A DNA stretch of 64,000 nt from Parietaria judaica (GCA_954871525.1 OX940864.1:13572001-13636000); one strand, 5' to 3'; counted from the first letter of the stretch, positions 1 through 13,411 are shown. The notes: generated by a model not told the origin, from the sequence alone. A program made the numbers and translations.

Positions 1-965
1 TCCACTAGTCTAGATAATTGGAAGACAGAAGTACTACTCATCGCGGATTCAGTTTTATGACGATCTCGCAATGTAGAAGACGAGATAAAGAAATGAATGC
101 AATTATAACATCGCTTTTAACGTCAAAATCTTGTATCAAATCAGCTATGAATATCTCATCCGCTGTGTATGATTCATTTGCTTCAATTAACTACGAACAT
201 CCGTTTTTCCGGTTTTCACGGAATAATACCGGTTCTCTGCAAGATCCCTTTCCGTCAATCACCTAAAACAATAACCACTTTTTTGTTTTCTCTCGAGATA
301 TCCAACATCGAATATGACCACATATTTTCTCTTTTATATTCTTTTCGTTATTTCATTAGTTCACTATTTTCTTTATATGCCTCTGATTACTCTTAAGTTC
401 TTAACAGAGTAGCGCCAAGAAATTTTGAAAAATAAAATTAAAATGTTTGCACCAACTGGGATAAGTTCTCAAGCAGGAATTAAAATTCTCTCAACTATTT
501 ATTTGGATATTAATGGTTAAATACTTAGAATTTTTGTACTTGAGGAATCTTTAGTGATACAAATACAAAAATTCATGTTTTGTTAGCACTTTTAGACACC
601 TCTATAAAGCGCTTAGCAGGGAGGTATTTAGAATGCTATCATATTAAATGCATATTTCTTATAAGCAATGAAATCAGTTTCCGGTAGTAACGGTTTTATA
701 GATGAAAGCTACAACCGATCCCAAGTAACAAAACACAATAGCGAATTGAGCCAACTAGCTCGGTAATCCTTACGCTCAATTGCGATTTGAGTGTATTCCA
801 ATACAAAAAGAATATGTTTTTGTTTTTGTTCTACACCACTCCAAAACGGGTTCTGATACTTACATAAATTGTTCATCAGAATATACTATATTCATCAGAA
901 ATGAACATGGACAAGATCTTTCTGATGATGTCTGAGCAACAACAACAAAAAAGGTGATTAGGGCT
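1..965. other. intergenic, no gene recognised
   Basis: AT-rich sequence downstream of the CHR24 stop codon. On the minus strand about 40 codons stay open near positions 50-180 (reading roughly EIFIADLIQDFDVKSDVIIA), but there is no start codon, splice context or family match that I recognise. It could be the end of an exon whose gene lies to the left of the window. Confidence 0.4.
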
Positions 966-3900
966 CTAAACATTCAACACCCTGTTGAAATCGCCAGACA
1001 GACCATCCAAATCGATAATGTTCTCCCTTTCTTCTCTGATTCGGCAAAGCTGGGCGTTCAATTCCGCGATTTGTCTCGCTATTTTCGCTCCCTTGTCTGG
1101 TAATCTTGAAACCAAGGCCTGCGCGCACAGCCATTCATGTGTTATTCGCACTTATGCCCCCTCAAACTTTGCTGTTGGTGCACTTAAACCCCAAATTTTA
1201 AGTTTTGACTTATTCTAGCTCAGGGAGCATGTCTGCCAAATACTCTAAAATTGCAGAAACAAGCCAATAAGTCCATGGAATTTACAGAACAAATGTTTCA
1301 TGAACAGATAAAATCATAATGACACTGTTATGAAGATATTGATCTTGTCACGAAACTACTCTTTTAATTGTTTTGATGTCTGGGTTTAAGTTTATACCAC
1401 CACAGAAATGAAAATGTTGGGTACTTATACCGTTATTAATCCTAAAATGTATTCCTCTATCTGTTTTGATATATTTTAGAATGATTTTTTATTTTTCTTC
1501 AGATTTAAACCTCTTTAAGATAATTGTTTAAAATTTTAAAATCTATCAGTATGATTGTCTCGGATAATCATTCACGAAACTGTAACACACTTTTTAAACA
1601 AAAACTAAAATATCAAGAGATATTTACTGACATGACACAATTAAATACTATCGTAAACATAAATAAACTGTGATTTATGTTACGAGCCGTAAGTAACACG
1701 TACCATATTTCCGGCGGTTTTGTGGAGGCTGCTAATTCTTTCTCTAAGCTCTGATTCCGTCAGTTTGCCATAACTATCCGGTGATGAACTCTTCTTCTTC
1801 AACCTCAAATCCTTCGGTTTGAATGCGAACTGAGAGCTGCCAAACAGAAGAGAGCTCTCAACAATGGCAGAATGAAGAATTTCTCTACGCAAATTCTCGT
1901 GAAGAAAAGAAATCTTACCCATCAACATTTCGTTCAGAAGAAGAGCTTGACGATGAAGCTCCCACGATAGTCGCCATTGCCTCTCTGTTCTTGAAACAAA
2001 CAGAAGTATGAGTTGTATAATTCTCAGATCATTTATGTAAAACAATAAATTTATAAGAACAAGCGAATAGGCCCGCCTTTTGACTTCGTCGTCATGCTCT
2101 AGATTTTGAACTGGTTCTGTCTTTGAAAAGAGCAAACTGTGATGACTGACTCCTGCAATCCCCTTCGTCTCCAGAAATTCTATATGAGATTTCAGATTCT
2201 CATCCCTGTCTCGAGGAGAAACGGAAAATATTTAGAAAAACAAAAACAAAACAAAGCCGATTCTGTCATTCCATTTGATCAGATTTTTTTAACCATGCAA
2301 TTATGCATAGACTTATCATTTCTAATGATAGGAAAAACATATATATAGACAAAGTTATTCCTCGACATTCCTATAATTTTAACACTATGATAACCAAGAT
2401 TAAATAGGAAACCTATCCCTAAGAGACTACTTCAATAAATTTATATATAATGAAAAGCTCTATACAATACCAATTAGCTATATAATTAACAATCGAAATT
2501 CCGATTATTGTATACATACATCACATGATGACAATCATGCTCCTGGTGAAGCTGAAGCTGAGTAGGAGAGACATCAAAACCATCCTTTGGTAAGCTAAAA
2601 AGCTCTCTCAAATCCTGCAGATCATTTCGAGGTAAAACACAGTTAATTTTATCAACAAATTAAGTATTTAAGGATTAGGGTTTAGGGATTAATACCTGTT
2701 GGCTAAAGTACCGAGTTTGTTCTTTGTGCTCAGTGGCAGTTTTAAACAAACCCCCCTTGTATATCTAAATTATGAAATACACAAGGAGTTAAAATATGGA
2801 AAATTTTGCTCTTGCTTAATATGAAATTAAAAAATATATATATGATCAACCTGCTTTCGGTAAATCTTCTCTTCAACAGTCCCACATGTCATTAATCTGT
2901 AAACTAAGACATCCTTCAATTGCCCAATTCGATATGCGCGATCAACACTCTGGTTATCCGTACTGCAATTCGAGATTACGATTAACAAGCATTACCAATA
3001 AAAAAGCATTATATCTTTGAAAGTGTAAAACGTAGAATTCAATTTTTAAGCTGTCCAAAATGTTTTTTATGAGCAACAATGATATGAAAAAAGAAGAGTT
3101 GCTAACATATTGAATATACTTTACCAATGAAGGGTTTGAAAAAACGCTTTCACTTTACCACTTAAGGGTTTGAAATAAAATTATAAAATGGTATAGCATA
3201 GTTTCAGTGACCCCATTTGCGTGTACCGTCAAGCTCTAAAGTTTAAAATAACTTTGTTATGCTTGTAAATGAAAGGTGAAATCTGAAAGAGAACCTTGGA
3301 TTCCATGCAGGATCAACAACGATCACGCGATCTGCTCTTGTAAGTGTGAGGCCCAAACCGCCAACTTGAGATGTTAGCATAAATATGGAAGCCCCGACAC
3401 CGTTTTGGAAATCCTAAGAATAAAAAGATTAGAAAAAACTGAGAAGAGGGTACAAGTATGAAACAGGAATTTCGATATAAACCGTTAACTGGCACCAGTT
3501 TTCTAGTGTTTTGAAGCCTGAAACAGGAATCACTTTTATTTTCTCAGAAATCGATGTAGCCGTAACTGGTTTTTAATTTTATTTTTAAGAACCCTAGAAA
3601 CTGGATAAAAAAAAGTAAAATTTCAAGAAGTTAAGAAACCCCCAAATCAGAATTACATGTAAAAATGAAAGTAGTTAAAAAACTGAGGAGATCATTTAAT
3701 TATAAAAATCTTTAAGAGTTAGACCACTACCGTTTTAAAATTTTGGAACTTAAAACCGGAAGTAAATCTACATTTATTAAAAATCGATAATAAAAAAGTC
3801 GAAGTAAATAAAAACACGTTAATTGTCTGTTGTTTAAGCTCCAAATGAAAATAACATATATTAACTAATCCTAAAACTAAAAACTAAAACTGAAAACGCC

Positions 3901-6900
3901 GGTACATGTAAAAATGGGTCCCGTGGTATTTTACTAAAAAATACAGCCTTTTCCTGTTTATAGTTTCAAATCATTCACCACGCCTAATGGTTAATAAGGA
4001 ATATGATACGGATCCTCGATTTAGGATCACATATCAACGACAGACCACTCAGTCGATATCCCGGGGACATAACAGAATATCAGATAAGCATACTCACATC
4101 AACAATCTTTATTCTATCACTAGCTTTTGTCGTTCCATCTATGCGTGCGAACCCATAGCCATTGGAGACCAGCGAATCCTAAAAATAGCAACATGTGGAT
4201 TAGAAATAATCTAGAAAATCTGAAAATGTATGACAGCCATTATTATAAAACACCATCAAGTTCTCGTGGAAATGAAATGTGGAATCTTGGAAATGAACAT
4301 ACCAAGTGAATCCAGAAACAATGAACACGTTACAAATATTTCTCGCCCGTGTAAAACTTTTATGCTTAAATTCAAAAAGCCTATACGAGCTCCTCAAACT
4401 TTCGTTTAATCATACCGACAGGTTCTTAGTAATGCATAACATACACGTACCTGAATAAGATTAAGCATCTTGCGAGTTTGGGAGAAGATCAAAACATTAT
4501 GCCCCTTCGGGATTAAGTCATCCTGAAAAACACTATCGTTCAAATATTGAACAAAACAAGTATTGTAATTTGAAATAAATTTGGATTATGATGACTGACC
4601 AGTAAGGATAATATGAATGATATTTTGCATGATATATTGACATGGTCCTCTTCAAAGTTCTCTCTCTCGGCATCTGCAATGTACGCTGCCAATTTTTCTG
4701 CGACGGAGGCTTCTTCGGGTTTAAGCATTGAATCAATCTCTTCTAGAACATCTTCTGCAGCTCGCTTCGTCAACAGTAGTGGATGATCACATATTTTCTT
4801 CAAGATCTTCATAATGCAAAACAATACATTGATCATAATATAGAAGATAAGACTTGAACATGTATCATTTCTAGACTGACCAGTCCTTGGTATTGGTTTA
4901 CATATTTTGTAAAACTTGCAAGTGAAACCAGTTTTAGCTTTTATTTCATGATTTTCCATTGAGCCAACTTAAAAATCAGTTCCAGTATAAAACTAGTTTC
5001 AATGAATAAAAGATTAATTTTGTTTTTCCAATCAAATTACACGCTTGATTGTTCATAGTTCATGCTCCATAAGCAGACAGCACCAGTTTCCGATTGAAAC
5101 CTTCAGGTTTCAGCCTTACCGTTAGTGCAGCCAAAGGCGAGCCATCACAAGCAGACAGCACCAGTTCGCTCTTTAGATAAGCCTCATAAATTTGTCTCTG
5201 AGCCACAAGACATAGTGATTCAGTTAGCAATTGTAGTAAACAACAATCTTCAAAAAGAAGTTAACTGAAGTAATTGCGAAGATCAAACCTGGCAGCTAGT
5301 CAATCTTAGCCACACAATGATCTCATTCTTCTTGGAAAGTTTTGCTTTTCCATTGTCAGCTTCTTCGTTAAACACTTCATTCTTTAACCGACGCAAAAAA
5401 TAAGGTCGAATACATTCACGAAGCCCCTATTAGTTGAGGAAATAAGAATATATTAAAATTACATCATTACACGTTTATGGACACAATATATAAGTATAAA
5501 GAAATATATACTCATATATATTTTGTTACTTTTGCAACTTCGGAGCCAAAACGCTTCTCCCGTTCTGAGGCATTTTTCTCATTCCCACGAATTATAGCAT
5601 TCTCAAATCTTAACTTAAACCTGAGAAGAAGCAACTTTCATGAGATATTGCACAGATTTCTTCAAATCTATTGTAAAATGGGTTTAAACTGGGAAGCAAA
5701 TCCACTTGCACAACTCTCTTATGCTGGAAATTCATTGATGCTTTCTTCAGTGTATTAAACATTCTCTGCTGAATTTCTCAGATTTGTAAAGGCTGATTTA
5801 TTGCACAAAAACCCAACCACGAAAACACGTAAATTCTGCAATCCCATTCTCAATAATCTTCCTCATTTCTTTTCTTTTCAACAAAAAAGGACAAGTTTAC
5901 CCTTGCTTATCACCAAGAAGGTCTGGACAACAGAAGTTAAACAATGCCCACAGCTCCTGCTCCAAATTCAATAAAACACATAAGCTAGTTCATAATAAGA
6001 GGCAAACAAAATGTTCAATAAAATACACTTACTTTTAGATTATTTTGAATTGGAGTGCCACTAATGATTATACGATGTGCGCTCGGGATCTCGAGCAAGC
6101 TTTTGGCTCTTTGGGTACTCGGATTCTTTATCAAATGCCCCTGGATTGAAAAAGTCAATTAAAAATTTAATGGGCCAGAAAAGAACAAACATGATCCAAT
6201 AAGAAAAAATTAAAACTCGGGACAAAAAGTGATAGGACTAAAAAATTCAAAAGAGGGACAAATGTTAAGGAAAGTCCTTGCTTTTGTATTTTTATCCTAT
6301 GTAGCCCCTCACTTTGTAAAATGACTATATCAGACCCCTAACTTTGTATATTTTTTTGTCCCTATGTAGCTCCCCTTCCATCATCTTTTACAATACTATT
6401 AACAAACTATGCAAAAGGAAACTTACTTCATCTAATATCATATAATCCCATGTCATGCCATCTTCGCTTTCATCGTCGTAATAGTAGTTATCGCCTCGTA
6501 AAGCTTTTGAGTTTGCCCTCACAATGTCATATGTTGTAAGGAGAATGCCTTTGTCCTACAATAAATTGGAAAAACAAAAAAAAAATCAAATAACCGTTCA
6601 CAAATAACGTAGTAAAAGAAAAAACAGAACAGCTTCAGCTTAAATTACAGTCTAAGCTTATACATGAATTATGATATTTATGTATATATATATTTATATG
6701 AAAACTTGATAAACGACACACCATAAACTTGATAAACATGAACTATGAAACTCGCACAAAGCTCAAATTATAGTTAAGACAAAGATCAACAAATTTCATG
6801 TTTAAGACTTAGTGAAATCGACCTTGTAAAGGACAGAACAGTTATCTAAACATCAAGCTTTTTTATATATGTATATGGGTTAAGCGGCTACGAATCCAGA

Positions 6901-8645
6901 TTTACTCTTGTTAACATAATAACAGAACGACAGTTTTAGTACCTGAAATACAGACTTAAGCTCATACTGCCTCGCCTTTATGCAAGTTCCGTAATATCTG
7001 CAACAAGTTTTTCCAAGATTAATAACTGAGCAGATAATTTATCTGAAGTTTTAATCAAACAAAAGAGAAGTAGTCTCACTCTCTAATTTTATCAGATAAA
7101 CCAACAACTGTCAACTCTTTGATCCAGTGCGAAAGTAATGTCTTTGGCGCCACTATCATCGCTCTCCTTATCAAACGCGAGTGAAACAATCCAGCTAAAA
7201 ATCCACATATCTGCATTCAGAAGAAACGAAATATCCGTGAATCAATAACAAAAAAGCATAAGAAATTGGACATTACATCAATGTTTTGATTTCATTACCT
7301 GCATTGTTTTTCCTAGGCCCATGTCATCTCCTAAAATTCCACCTTTGCCTTGGCAATGAAGAGACCAAAGCCAGTTCAGGCCCTCACGCTGATGCGGAAA
7401 TAGCATCTTGGCAATTTTTCCGGACAATCTGTATGTGTATTTTGCACCTCGGAGGATGAACTCGTCATTTACGACGGCATTATTGCCTCTTACCGCAACA
7501 CAATCATCTTCATCATCGTCGTCATTCTCTCTTTCTAGAGCCTCAGATAGAGAGGAGCTGTTTGAAGGGACTGACTTATTATCAACCCTTGAGACTTCTC
7601 TGGACTCAAACCCCTTGTGATCATCACGCTGCTTGGTGTTCGTCTCTTCTTCGTCGTCGGAGATTAAACAATAGTCAGACGTTAACTTTCGATGATATGT
7701 ATTGGTGCCGGTATCGTGATTAAGGTTTATTTCCTCCGTATCTTCATGATTTCCTACTCCCGAAACACTGATTTTGACATTCTCAGCTTCATCTGACGAG
7801 GAAGCAGATGCGACGGAATTCGGGGAAAATGAAGACCCGGCACTTGCATACTCAGCAGGATGTTCTTTCTTCTCCTCACAGACATTTTTGTCTTTGAACA
7901 ATGGAGAGCGCTCCTCGACTCGGCCGGGAAATTTAGTAGGTTTTCTCTTCTCAATCGAGAGAAACTCAAGCCTTGCACTTAACTCCCCGAGAATATCTGT
8001 AATTTCATTAGCTCCGCCATCCTTAACAGCAGCATTTACCGATCGTGATGGTGGTGCAGGTGATTTAAAATCATGAATCTCCGATGCAGAATCGTCGAGC
8101 GCCACTGTTTTCTCATCACGACCTTCATCGCCAACCGATTTCAGCTTACAAAGGCGCCGTCTGCCCTCGATTTTAACCTTCGTCGGCTTTTTCTCCTCTA
8201 AAATTCATTGAGAGGAAGATAAATGGACTCGCTAAGATGAACAAACAACCGAAAAATGCATGATCAGAAACAAACAGGGGTTTTCATTGAGCAAAACCTG
8301 GAGGGGTATCAAAGTCGGGAATCAGCGAGAAACTAGGAACGTTCTGATCATCGAATCGCTCGTCTCTGGACGGAGCTTTGTGTTGGAGCTTTTTTCCTGT
8401 GACTCTCGCGTTCAATCGCGTTCGGTCAGACTCATCGTCGTCATCTGAAGCAAGGAATTCGCCATTCCCGAGTGAGGCAAGCACCTCAGAGCTAAAAAAA
8501 AGGAAGAGAATCGATGATTACCGAAGGGTTGTTGTTCTTCTTCTTGGGAAGAGGGTTTGCGAGGAGCCGAGAGCTCTTGGAGGAAGCGATAGTGACTGTC
8601 GTTGAGGCTCTGGGGTTTCTTCCTGGCTGTGCTCCTCTCCGCCAT
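966..8645 (-). CDS. CHR24: CHR24-type SNF2/ERCC6L-like chromatin remodeling ATPase
   Basis: DNA-dependent ATPase/translocase of the SNF2 family, nuclear, closest to Arabidopsis CHR24 and animal ERCC6L/PICH. I rebuilt 21 exons on the minus strand: 8645-8298, 8197-7299, 7210-7080, 6997-6943, 6555-6427, 6140-6033, 5956-5901, 5620-5530, 5426-5289, 5197-5120, 4806-4600, 4522-4451, 4178-4098, 3413-3295, 2962-2851, 2764-2696, 2614-2520, 2205-2085, 1989-1919, 1836-1704, 1118-966. Phases join throughout except inside exon 1. The product would be about 1088 residues, the usual family length. An acidic, low-complexity N-terminus precedes Walker [10 protein letters not shown] (about 405-413), Walker B DEGH (about 520), SGTPIQNN (about 547), the helicase-C motif [10 protein letters not shown], and motif [13 protein letters not shown]. 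The C-terminus ends in FNRVLNV. Exon 1 needs one extra base in an 8-base A run (8494-8501, plus strand) to stay in frame, so it is either a sequence error or a real frameshift. Confidence 0.93.
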
Positions 8646-10227
8646 TGATGGGGTGATCGTGTAGCGCAACGCAAGGGTCTCTCTGGATCTCTCAGAGTAT
8701 TTTTATGGCTGTTTTTCCCGCTTTGAGTGGTTCATTTGAAATTTGGATTTGTGAGGTGAGATGAGAGAGAGGAACAAGGTTAGCTTACTTATAGAGGACT
8801 GGCTTTTCGGCTATTTCTCTGCTCTTCGCTACACAGTTTGTATAAAAATTTATTATTATTTTAAAATATTTTATATTAGTAAATTGTATACACTTTATAA
8901 ATGTTAATAAGTAAACCAAGGTTCTAAATATCGTATAAAAATACCTAAACTTATGAAATTAATTCATGTTGTAAAATTCACAACTTTTGCACATATAATT
9001 GAGAAATAGTAGTAATATTAGATATATGTGAATTATGTGAAAAGTGAACACGATGATAGATTGAATAACTTAAAGTGAAGGAATAGATGAAGTGATAAGG
9101 AGTGGATACGATAAAAACCTTTAAACCGGAGATAGAATATATGAAGAGAGAGATGTGAAAAGTAAAGAATAGAAATTGTGTTTCACTCATTCTCTATGGG
9201 ATGGTATTTATAGAAAATGATAAGAATAAGTAAGTAGTTACACATTTGCATAGTGAAATAATTAATACAAACTTAGCTTAGCTTAATATGCTCATTATAC
9301 ATATTAATTTAATATTTGCAGACATTTGCACAAAACATTACACAATTACATAAAAATCAATACAAAACATAACTACATTAAAAATAAATAAGAAAACTAA
9401 AAAGAGAGACACAAGTGACTTATGATGTGGAACCACTCACAACTCAAAGAGTGACTCGTGGAACTCCACTTAACGATTAGGTATTAATTGACAAAAATTT
9501 GGAACCTACGACATGAAACTCAAAGAATTTGCTAAAAAAAACTTTATTTGAGATTTCATTGAAAAACATGTCCTCTAATACCCCTCATGCTAAGACATAA
9601 AATACTATTCGAAAAGACCAAGAATCTTAATGAAAACACATGAACTCTTTTTTTTTCACCTTTTTCCACAAATGTAATCTAATCTAAAATACGTTGTGTA
9701 CAAGGCCGACCCTGGCTATATGCGAGCAAGGCGGGCGCCTAGGACCCCAAAATTTAAGGGACCCACTTTTATTAGATATATTGTTGTATACTTAATTAAA
9801 TATAAACAAAATTTAATTTTTAAGTACTTTTAAGGGCCCCAAAATTTACATAGCCTAGGGCCCCCGACTAAAAACGACGAGCTCAGGGCCGGCCCACTCG
9901 TGTATTATAAGGTATGCTGTGGTACTTTTGCCACAAATTTCTCATTTTAATTTAGATAAAAAAAAATCTGATTATATTTTTGAATTATACCTATCATGAT
10001 TTTTTTACTGCGTGATAATTGACTGGCAATTTATGAAGCCATGAAAGTTTATAACAAAGCTCACCTAAAACAAGCTATGGTATCTTTTATTTTCTAGCTT
10101 AAGATACGTATGATTAGATAAAGATGTATTTGTTTGCACTTATTATTTGAGAGTTAACGGATTAAATAATCATAATTTAGAATATATCTTTGTTTAACTG
10201 AAATAGCGTGTAACGGAGTCGGAGACT
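8646..10227. other. CHR24 upstream region and VAPYRIN 3' flank
   Basis: No gene seen. Near 8915 there is a single hAT-like end (CAAGGTTCTAAATATCG) resembling the ends of the complete elements at 41390 and 59717, but no partner end. On the minus strand a TATAAATA box near 9206 is followed by pyrimidine-rich sequence, which resembles an LTR promoter but cannot be delimited. A short GC-ended MITE lies at 9701-9896. Confidence 0.5.
9701..9896. mobile_element. degenerate hAT-like MITE
   Basis: A 196-bp element with imperfect inverted ends. The left end carries GGCCGACCCTGGC and the right end, reversed, GGCCGGCCCTGAGC. Inside, both arms carry the same ordered motifs (CCTAGG, then CCCCAAAATTTA, then AAGGG.CCC). 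The flanks GTTGTGTA and CTCGTGTA match at 6 of 8 positions, as expected of an old 8-bp TSD. Assignment to hAT is inferred from the TSD size. Confidence 0.55.
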
Positions 10228-11784
10228 CTAAACGACGGGCAACGACATTGGCCGACCCGAGGCATTGACCGGTATCAGCCTGCCACCCGGAACTCTCTTC
10301 TTCGTCCTCCTCTTCGCTCCTACCACAGACGCCTCGGCTTTGCCAGCGGCGAGCACCCTCACTATCCCTGCGTAACCCAATGACTCCGCCATCTGAAGCG
10401 CTGTGACGCCCTTATTTGTCAAGGCTTCTGCGCCGGCTCCCCTTTTCAGCAGCAGTTCTACCACATCCGCGTGCCCGGCCTCGGCTGCACAGTGCAAAGC
10501 CGTGTAACCGTCATCGTCCTTCGCGCCCACCTCCGCCCCCTTCTCGAGCAGACACCGCGCCGCATCGACTCGTCCCTTGAAGCATGCCCTGTGCAGCGCT
10601 GTCCAACCCCTCTGGTCCTGCCCGTTGACTGCAGCACCGCCATCCAACAGTCGTGCGACCGCTCGCGCCTCCCCCTTCCGTGCCGCAACGCAAAGCCCGT
10701 CCCCCAGCCGCAGTGCATCGAAGAGCCGTGTGTGCCCGTTCTCTGCCGCTGCCTCATAGGCCGTCCGCCCCCGGTAATTCTGAATGTCCTTGTTTGCGCC
10801 GTTCTCCAGTAGAAGCTTCACTGCTTTCTCGTCGCCCAGTGCTGCCGCCACGTGGATCGGGGCATCACCATCTCCAGCGTCTCTAACATTGGGATTGGCA
10901 CGGCTGGCGAGAAGCAACCGTGTGCAATCCCACTGCCGCTCGGAAACAGCAAGGTGCAGTGCGGTGGAACCGTCCCGCGCTGGTGCGTCCACTGATGCGC
11001 CTTTCAGAATTAGCAGCCGGAGAATCTCGACGTGGCCGTTCCCAGCGGCGAGATGGATAGGGCCAAGATCTGAGCCCTCTGACCGATCCGTGCTCGCTTT
11101 TCGAGCTAGGAGAAGCTCGACAATCAGTGCCTCGCCGGAGTCCACCGCAGATTCCATTGCTGTTTTCCCCGACTTGCTCTGAACCTCGAGATCCGGCGAG
11201 AATTCTAGGATAAGCTGAACTAGATCCGGCCTCCTCCGAGTGATGGCGATTTGGAGCAGAGAATCCCCGTCCGAATCAACCGAATCTGCGGATTTCCACG
11301 ACGGATCACTCTTCTCGAGCACCGCTCTGACATCGTCCATTTCACCGCCGGCAACGAGGCTCGCGAGAACGACGGATCCCACGAACATGATTCTGATCCC
11401 GCTGTCCGTGAAGACCTGCTTCTTCCGCGCAGTGAACCAGTCAGCGGGAACGGCGTCGTACGTGGAAGAGTAGTCCTTGACGGCGGCTCCAGGGACGACG
11501 ACGCTGTGAAGAAGGAAAGAGTCGCCGGATAGCGGAAAATCATCGGGAATCTCAGTTCCGGGCGGGAGATGGTAGACGATCTCGACGGAGAGCTTCTGGA
11601 GCGGCGCGATGATGGCGGACTGCGGCCTGACCGAGTAGCGGCCCCGGAGCTGAGGCTGCAAGCGGAAGGCGACGGGCATGGTGTGCATGACGTTGAGGAG
11701 GGTCAGATGGCCGGAGCTTCTCTCGCCGGGCTCGACTCTGATGGGGACCACGTTGGAGGGCTCCAAGCTGATGAGCCTGTTCAT
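10228..11784 (-). CDS. VPY: VAPYRIN (MSP domain plus ankyrin repeats)
   Basis: Single-exon gene of 518 residues. VAPYRIN is needed for intracellular accommodation of arbuscular mycorrhizal fungi, and of rhizobia in legumes. It sits on small vesicle-like bodies and works with the exocyst (family knowledge). Residues 1-125 form a VAP/MSP domain starting [20 protein letters not shown] with the [18 protein letters not shown] strand. A spacer with [11 protein letters not shown] follows, then about ten ankyrin repeats from about 155 to 490 (for example [39 protein letters not shown] and [20 protein letters not shown]), and a basic tail ending RPMSLPVV. The frame stays open upstream to 12222, but the family start is the ATG at 11784. 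The coding sequence is much more GC-rich than its surroundings. Length, domain order and C-terminus all fit true VAPYRIN, not a generic ankyrin protein. Confidence 0.93.
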   Translation of the reverse strand: MNRLISLEPSNVVPIRVEPGERSSGHLTLLNVMHTMPVAFRLQPQLRGRYSVRPQSAIIAPLQKLSVEIVYHLPPGTEIPDDFPLSGDSFLLHSVVVPGAAVKDYSSTYDAVPADWFTARKKQVFTDSGIRIMFVGSVVLASLVAGGEMDDVRAVLEKSDPSWKSADSVDSDGDSLLQIAITRRRPDLVQLILEFSPDLEVQSKSGKTAMESAVDSGEALIVELLLARKASTDRSEGSDLGPIHLAAGNGHVEILRLLILKGASVDAPARDGSTALHLAVSERQWDCTRLLLASRANPNVRDAGDGDAPIHVAAALGDEKAVKLLLENGANKDIQNYRGRTAYEAAAENGHTRLFDALRLGDGLCVAARKGEARAVARLLDGGAAVNGQDQRGWTALHRACFKGRVDAARCLLEKGAEVGAKDDDGYTALHCAAEAGHADVVELLLKRGAGAEALTNKGVTALQMAESLGYAGIVRVLAAGKAEASVVGAKRRTKKRVPGGRLIPVNASGRPMSLPVV

Positions 11785-13411
11785 TGTTCGATCTCTGTTT
11801 CGACTCTCTGAGAAATTCGCTGTGTTTTGATTGAAGGTTGAAGAAGAGAAGAGTGAATATGAAGATGAAGATGTGGAAGTAGGACTCGGCTGTTCTTCGT
11901 TTCGGTTGTGCCGAAGCCGGCAACGACGAGAGGGCGCCACGTGGAGGCGTGGGAAACAAAGCTGACTTGGCCTCACAACAAGACAAAACGAAAATGGATT
12001 ACTTAAATCTAGGATGTCGCAATCGCTTAAAAGGCCTGATTTGTCGTTGGGAAAAATATCAAATATTTTAAGGAAAATTACGGCAAAAATACAAATCCTT
12101 TGGTCAATGGGTACCCAATCTTTAAAACTGACGGCAAAAATACTCAATGTGCGTTGACCGTGACTTTGGCACGAAAACGTTAATTTTTCCGTTAACATCC
12201 GCCGTGTGGCCGTTAACGGCAAAAATACCCAAACTTTTTTTTTTTTTTAATAAATCATTTTTTTATTTTTTTTATTTACTTGATTAGTGATAATTACTTG
12301 AATTTCAAATACATGGAATAACACAAAAGTTAGTCAAAACATCAATTGATTTCTTAATGTGTTTGTATAAGCTACATTTGCTAATAAAAATCTTATTATT
12401 ATGAGAAATTTTAAAATAGCATCACACAAAAGTCGATCATGATATCAATTATCAATGGTAAATTAATTTGCTTGGAGAAGCTAATTTGCCGACTAAACCT
12501 AATCACGAATAAAACAATTACATAGTTAATTTAAGGTTGACAATCAAACTTTAAACAAAAAATTAATCATATTGTTTTTGTTACATTTGACTATCTAAAT
12601 ATATAGCATGACATCTCAAAGAAATATTATATAATATGTATATATATGTTAAACTCTTAGCGCATATATTCTCAATGTTATGACCATTACTTATATTCTT
12701 ATGTCTTTTTTTTTTTTGTCGGAACATACTTTGAAGTCTTATTTTATTATCGGTGATACTTTTAGAGACGTTAATTAGCCGAGTGAATGTCTTCACATTG
12801 CTTCAAATTCTAAGTATGAACCGAATTAACATCTTTACCATTACCTTTTTCATTGGAAATTGACCGTTTTAGAACGAATTAATACAGTCAATTAATGTCT
12901 TCGTATTGAAAAAAAATGGCTTAAAAATATGTGCCGGTAAAAAAATATTATCAATAATCAATAGTGCAAGTTACAAGCCCTAAAAATAAAAAATTCGTTT
13001 CTTACATTATTTTTTTTCTTTTAAAAATTAATTATTTAAACATCAATAACATAAAACATACTTACAGTTACATACGTAAAATATAGTGCAAGTTGTATAT
13101 AATAATAAGGGTCATGAGTAAAAAAGAAATAAAATAAGATGAATTATTAAACACCTTAAACTCATTTTTTTAAATGAAAATTGTACGAAATGCCCAATTT
13201 TGCATCAAACTTTTTGAGAAATGCCCATTTGTTAAATTTCTTTATTAGCTTTTATTATTACTATTATTTTTAAAATATATTTATCAAGCATCAAACTTTT
13301 TTTTATAATTTTGTTTCCTATTGTTTATTTATTTTTTCGATGAGCTTTGTCCTTGCGTATTCGGGATTATATTCGAAACTGATTCCTTTTGGTCGGAGAA
13401 GACGAAGAAGA
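11785..13411. other. divergent promoter region of VAPYRIN and DRB
   Basis: About 1.6 kb separates the two divergent start codons. Apart from a Mutator-like fragment at 12066-12240 it is AT-rich and without recognisable genes. Near 13185-13245 there is another half-repeat of the 'ACGAAATGCCCA' type, common at the ends of plant MITEs. No specific cis-element can be claimed. Confidence 0.5.
12066..12240. mobile_element. Mutator-like terminal repeat fragment
   Basis: Carries three copies of the ACGGCAAAAATAC motif (CGGCAAAAATACAAAT, ACGGCAAAAATACTCAA, AACGGCAAAAATACCCAAA) and ends in a T-run. The last motif matches the terminal repeat of the complete Mutator-type MITE at 33432-33881. No second arm or TSD was found, so this is probably a relic. 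It lies about 280-450 bp upstream of the VAPYRIN start codon. Confidence 0.5.

Noticed and set aside
8485..8530. A 35-nt intron in CHR24 exon 1 (GT...TTTTAG)
   Set aside because: Too short for a plant intron, and it leaves the wrong phase. A one-base indel in the homopolymer explains both sides better.
10458..11543. Several frames of 60-130 codons overlapping VAPYRIN on both strands
   Set aside because: Shadow frames caused by high GC content of the VAPYRIN coding sequence.
11785..12222. In-frame N-terminal extension of VAPYRIN by 146 residues
   Set aside because: The family starts at MNRLISLEP, and the extension runs through a transposon fragment and has no conserved features.
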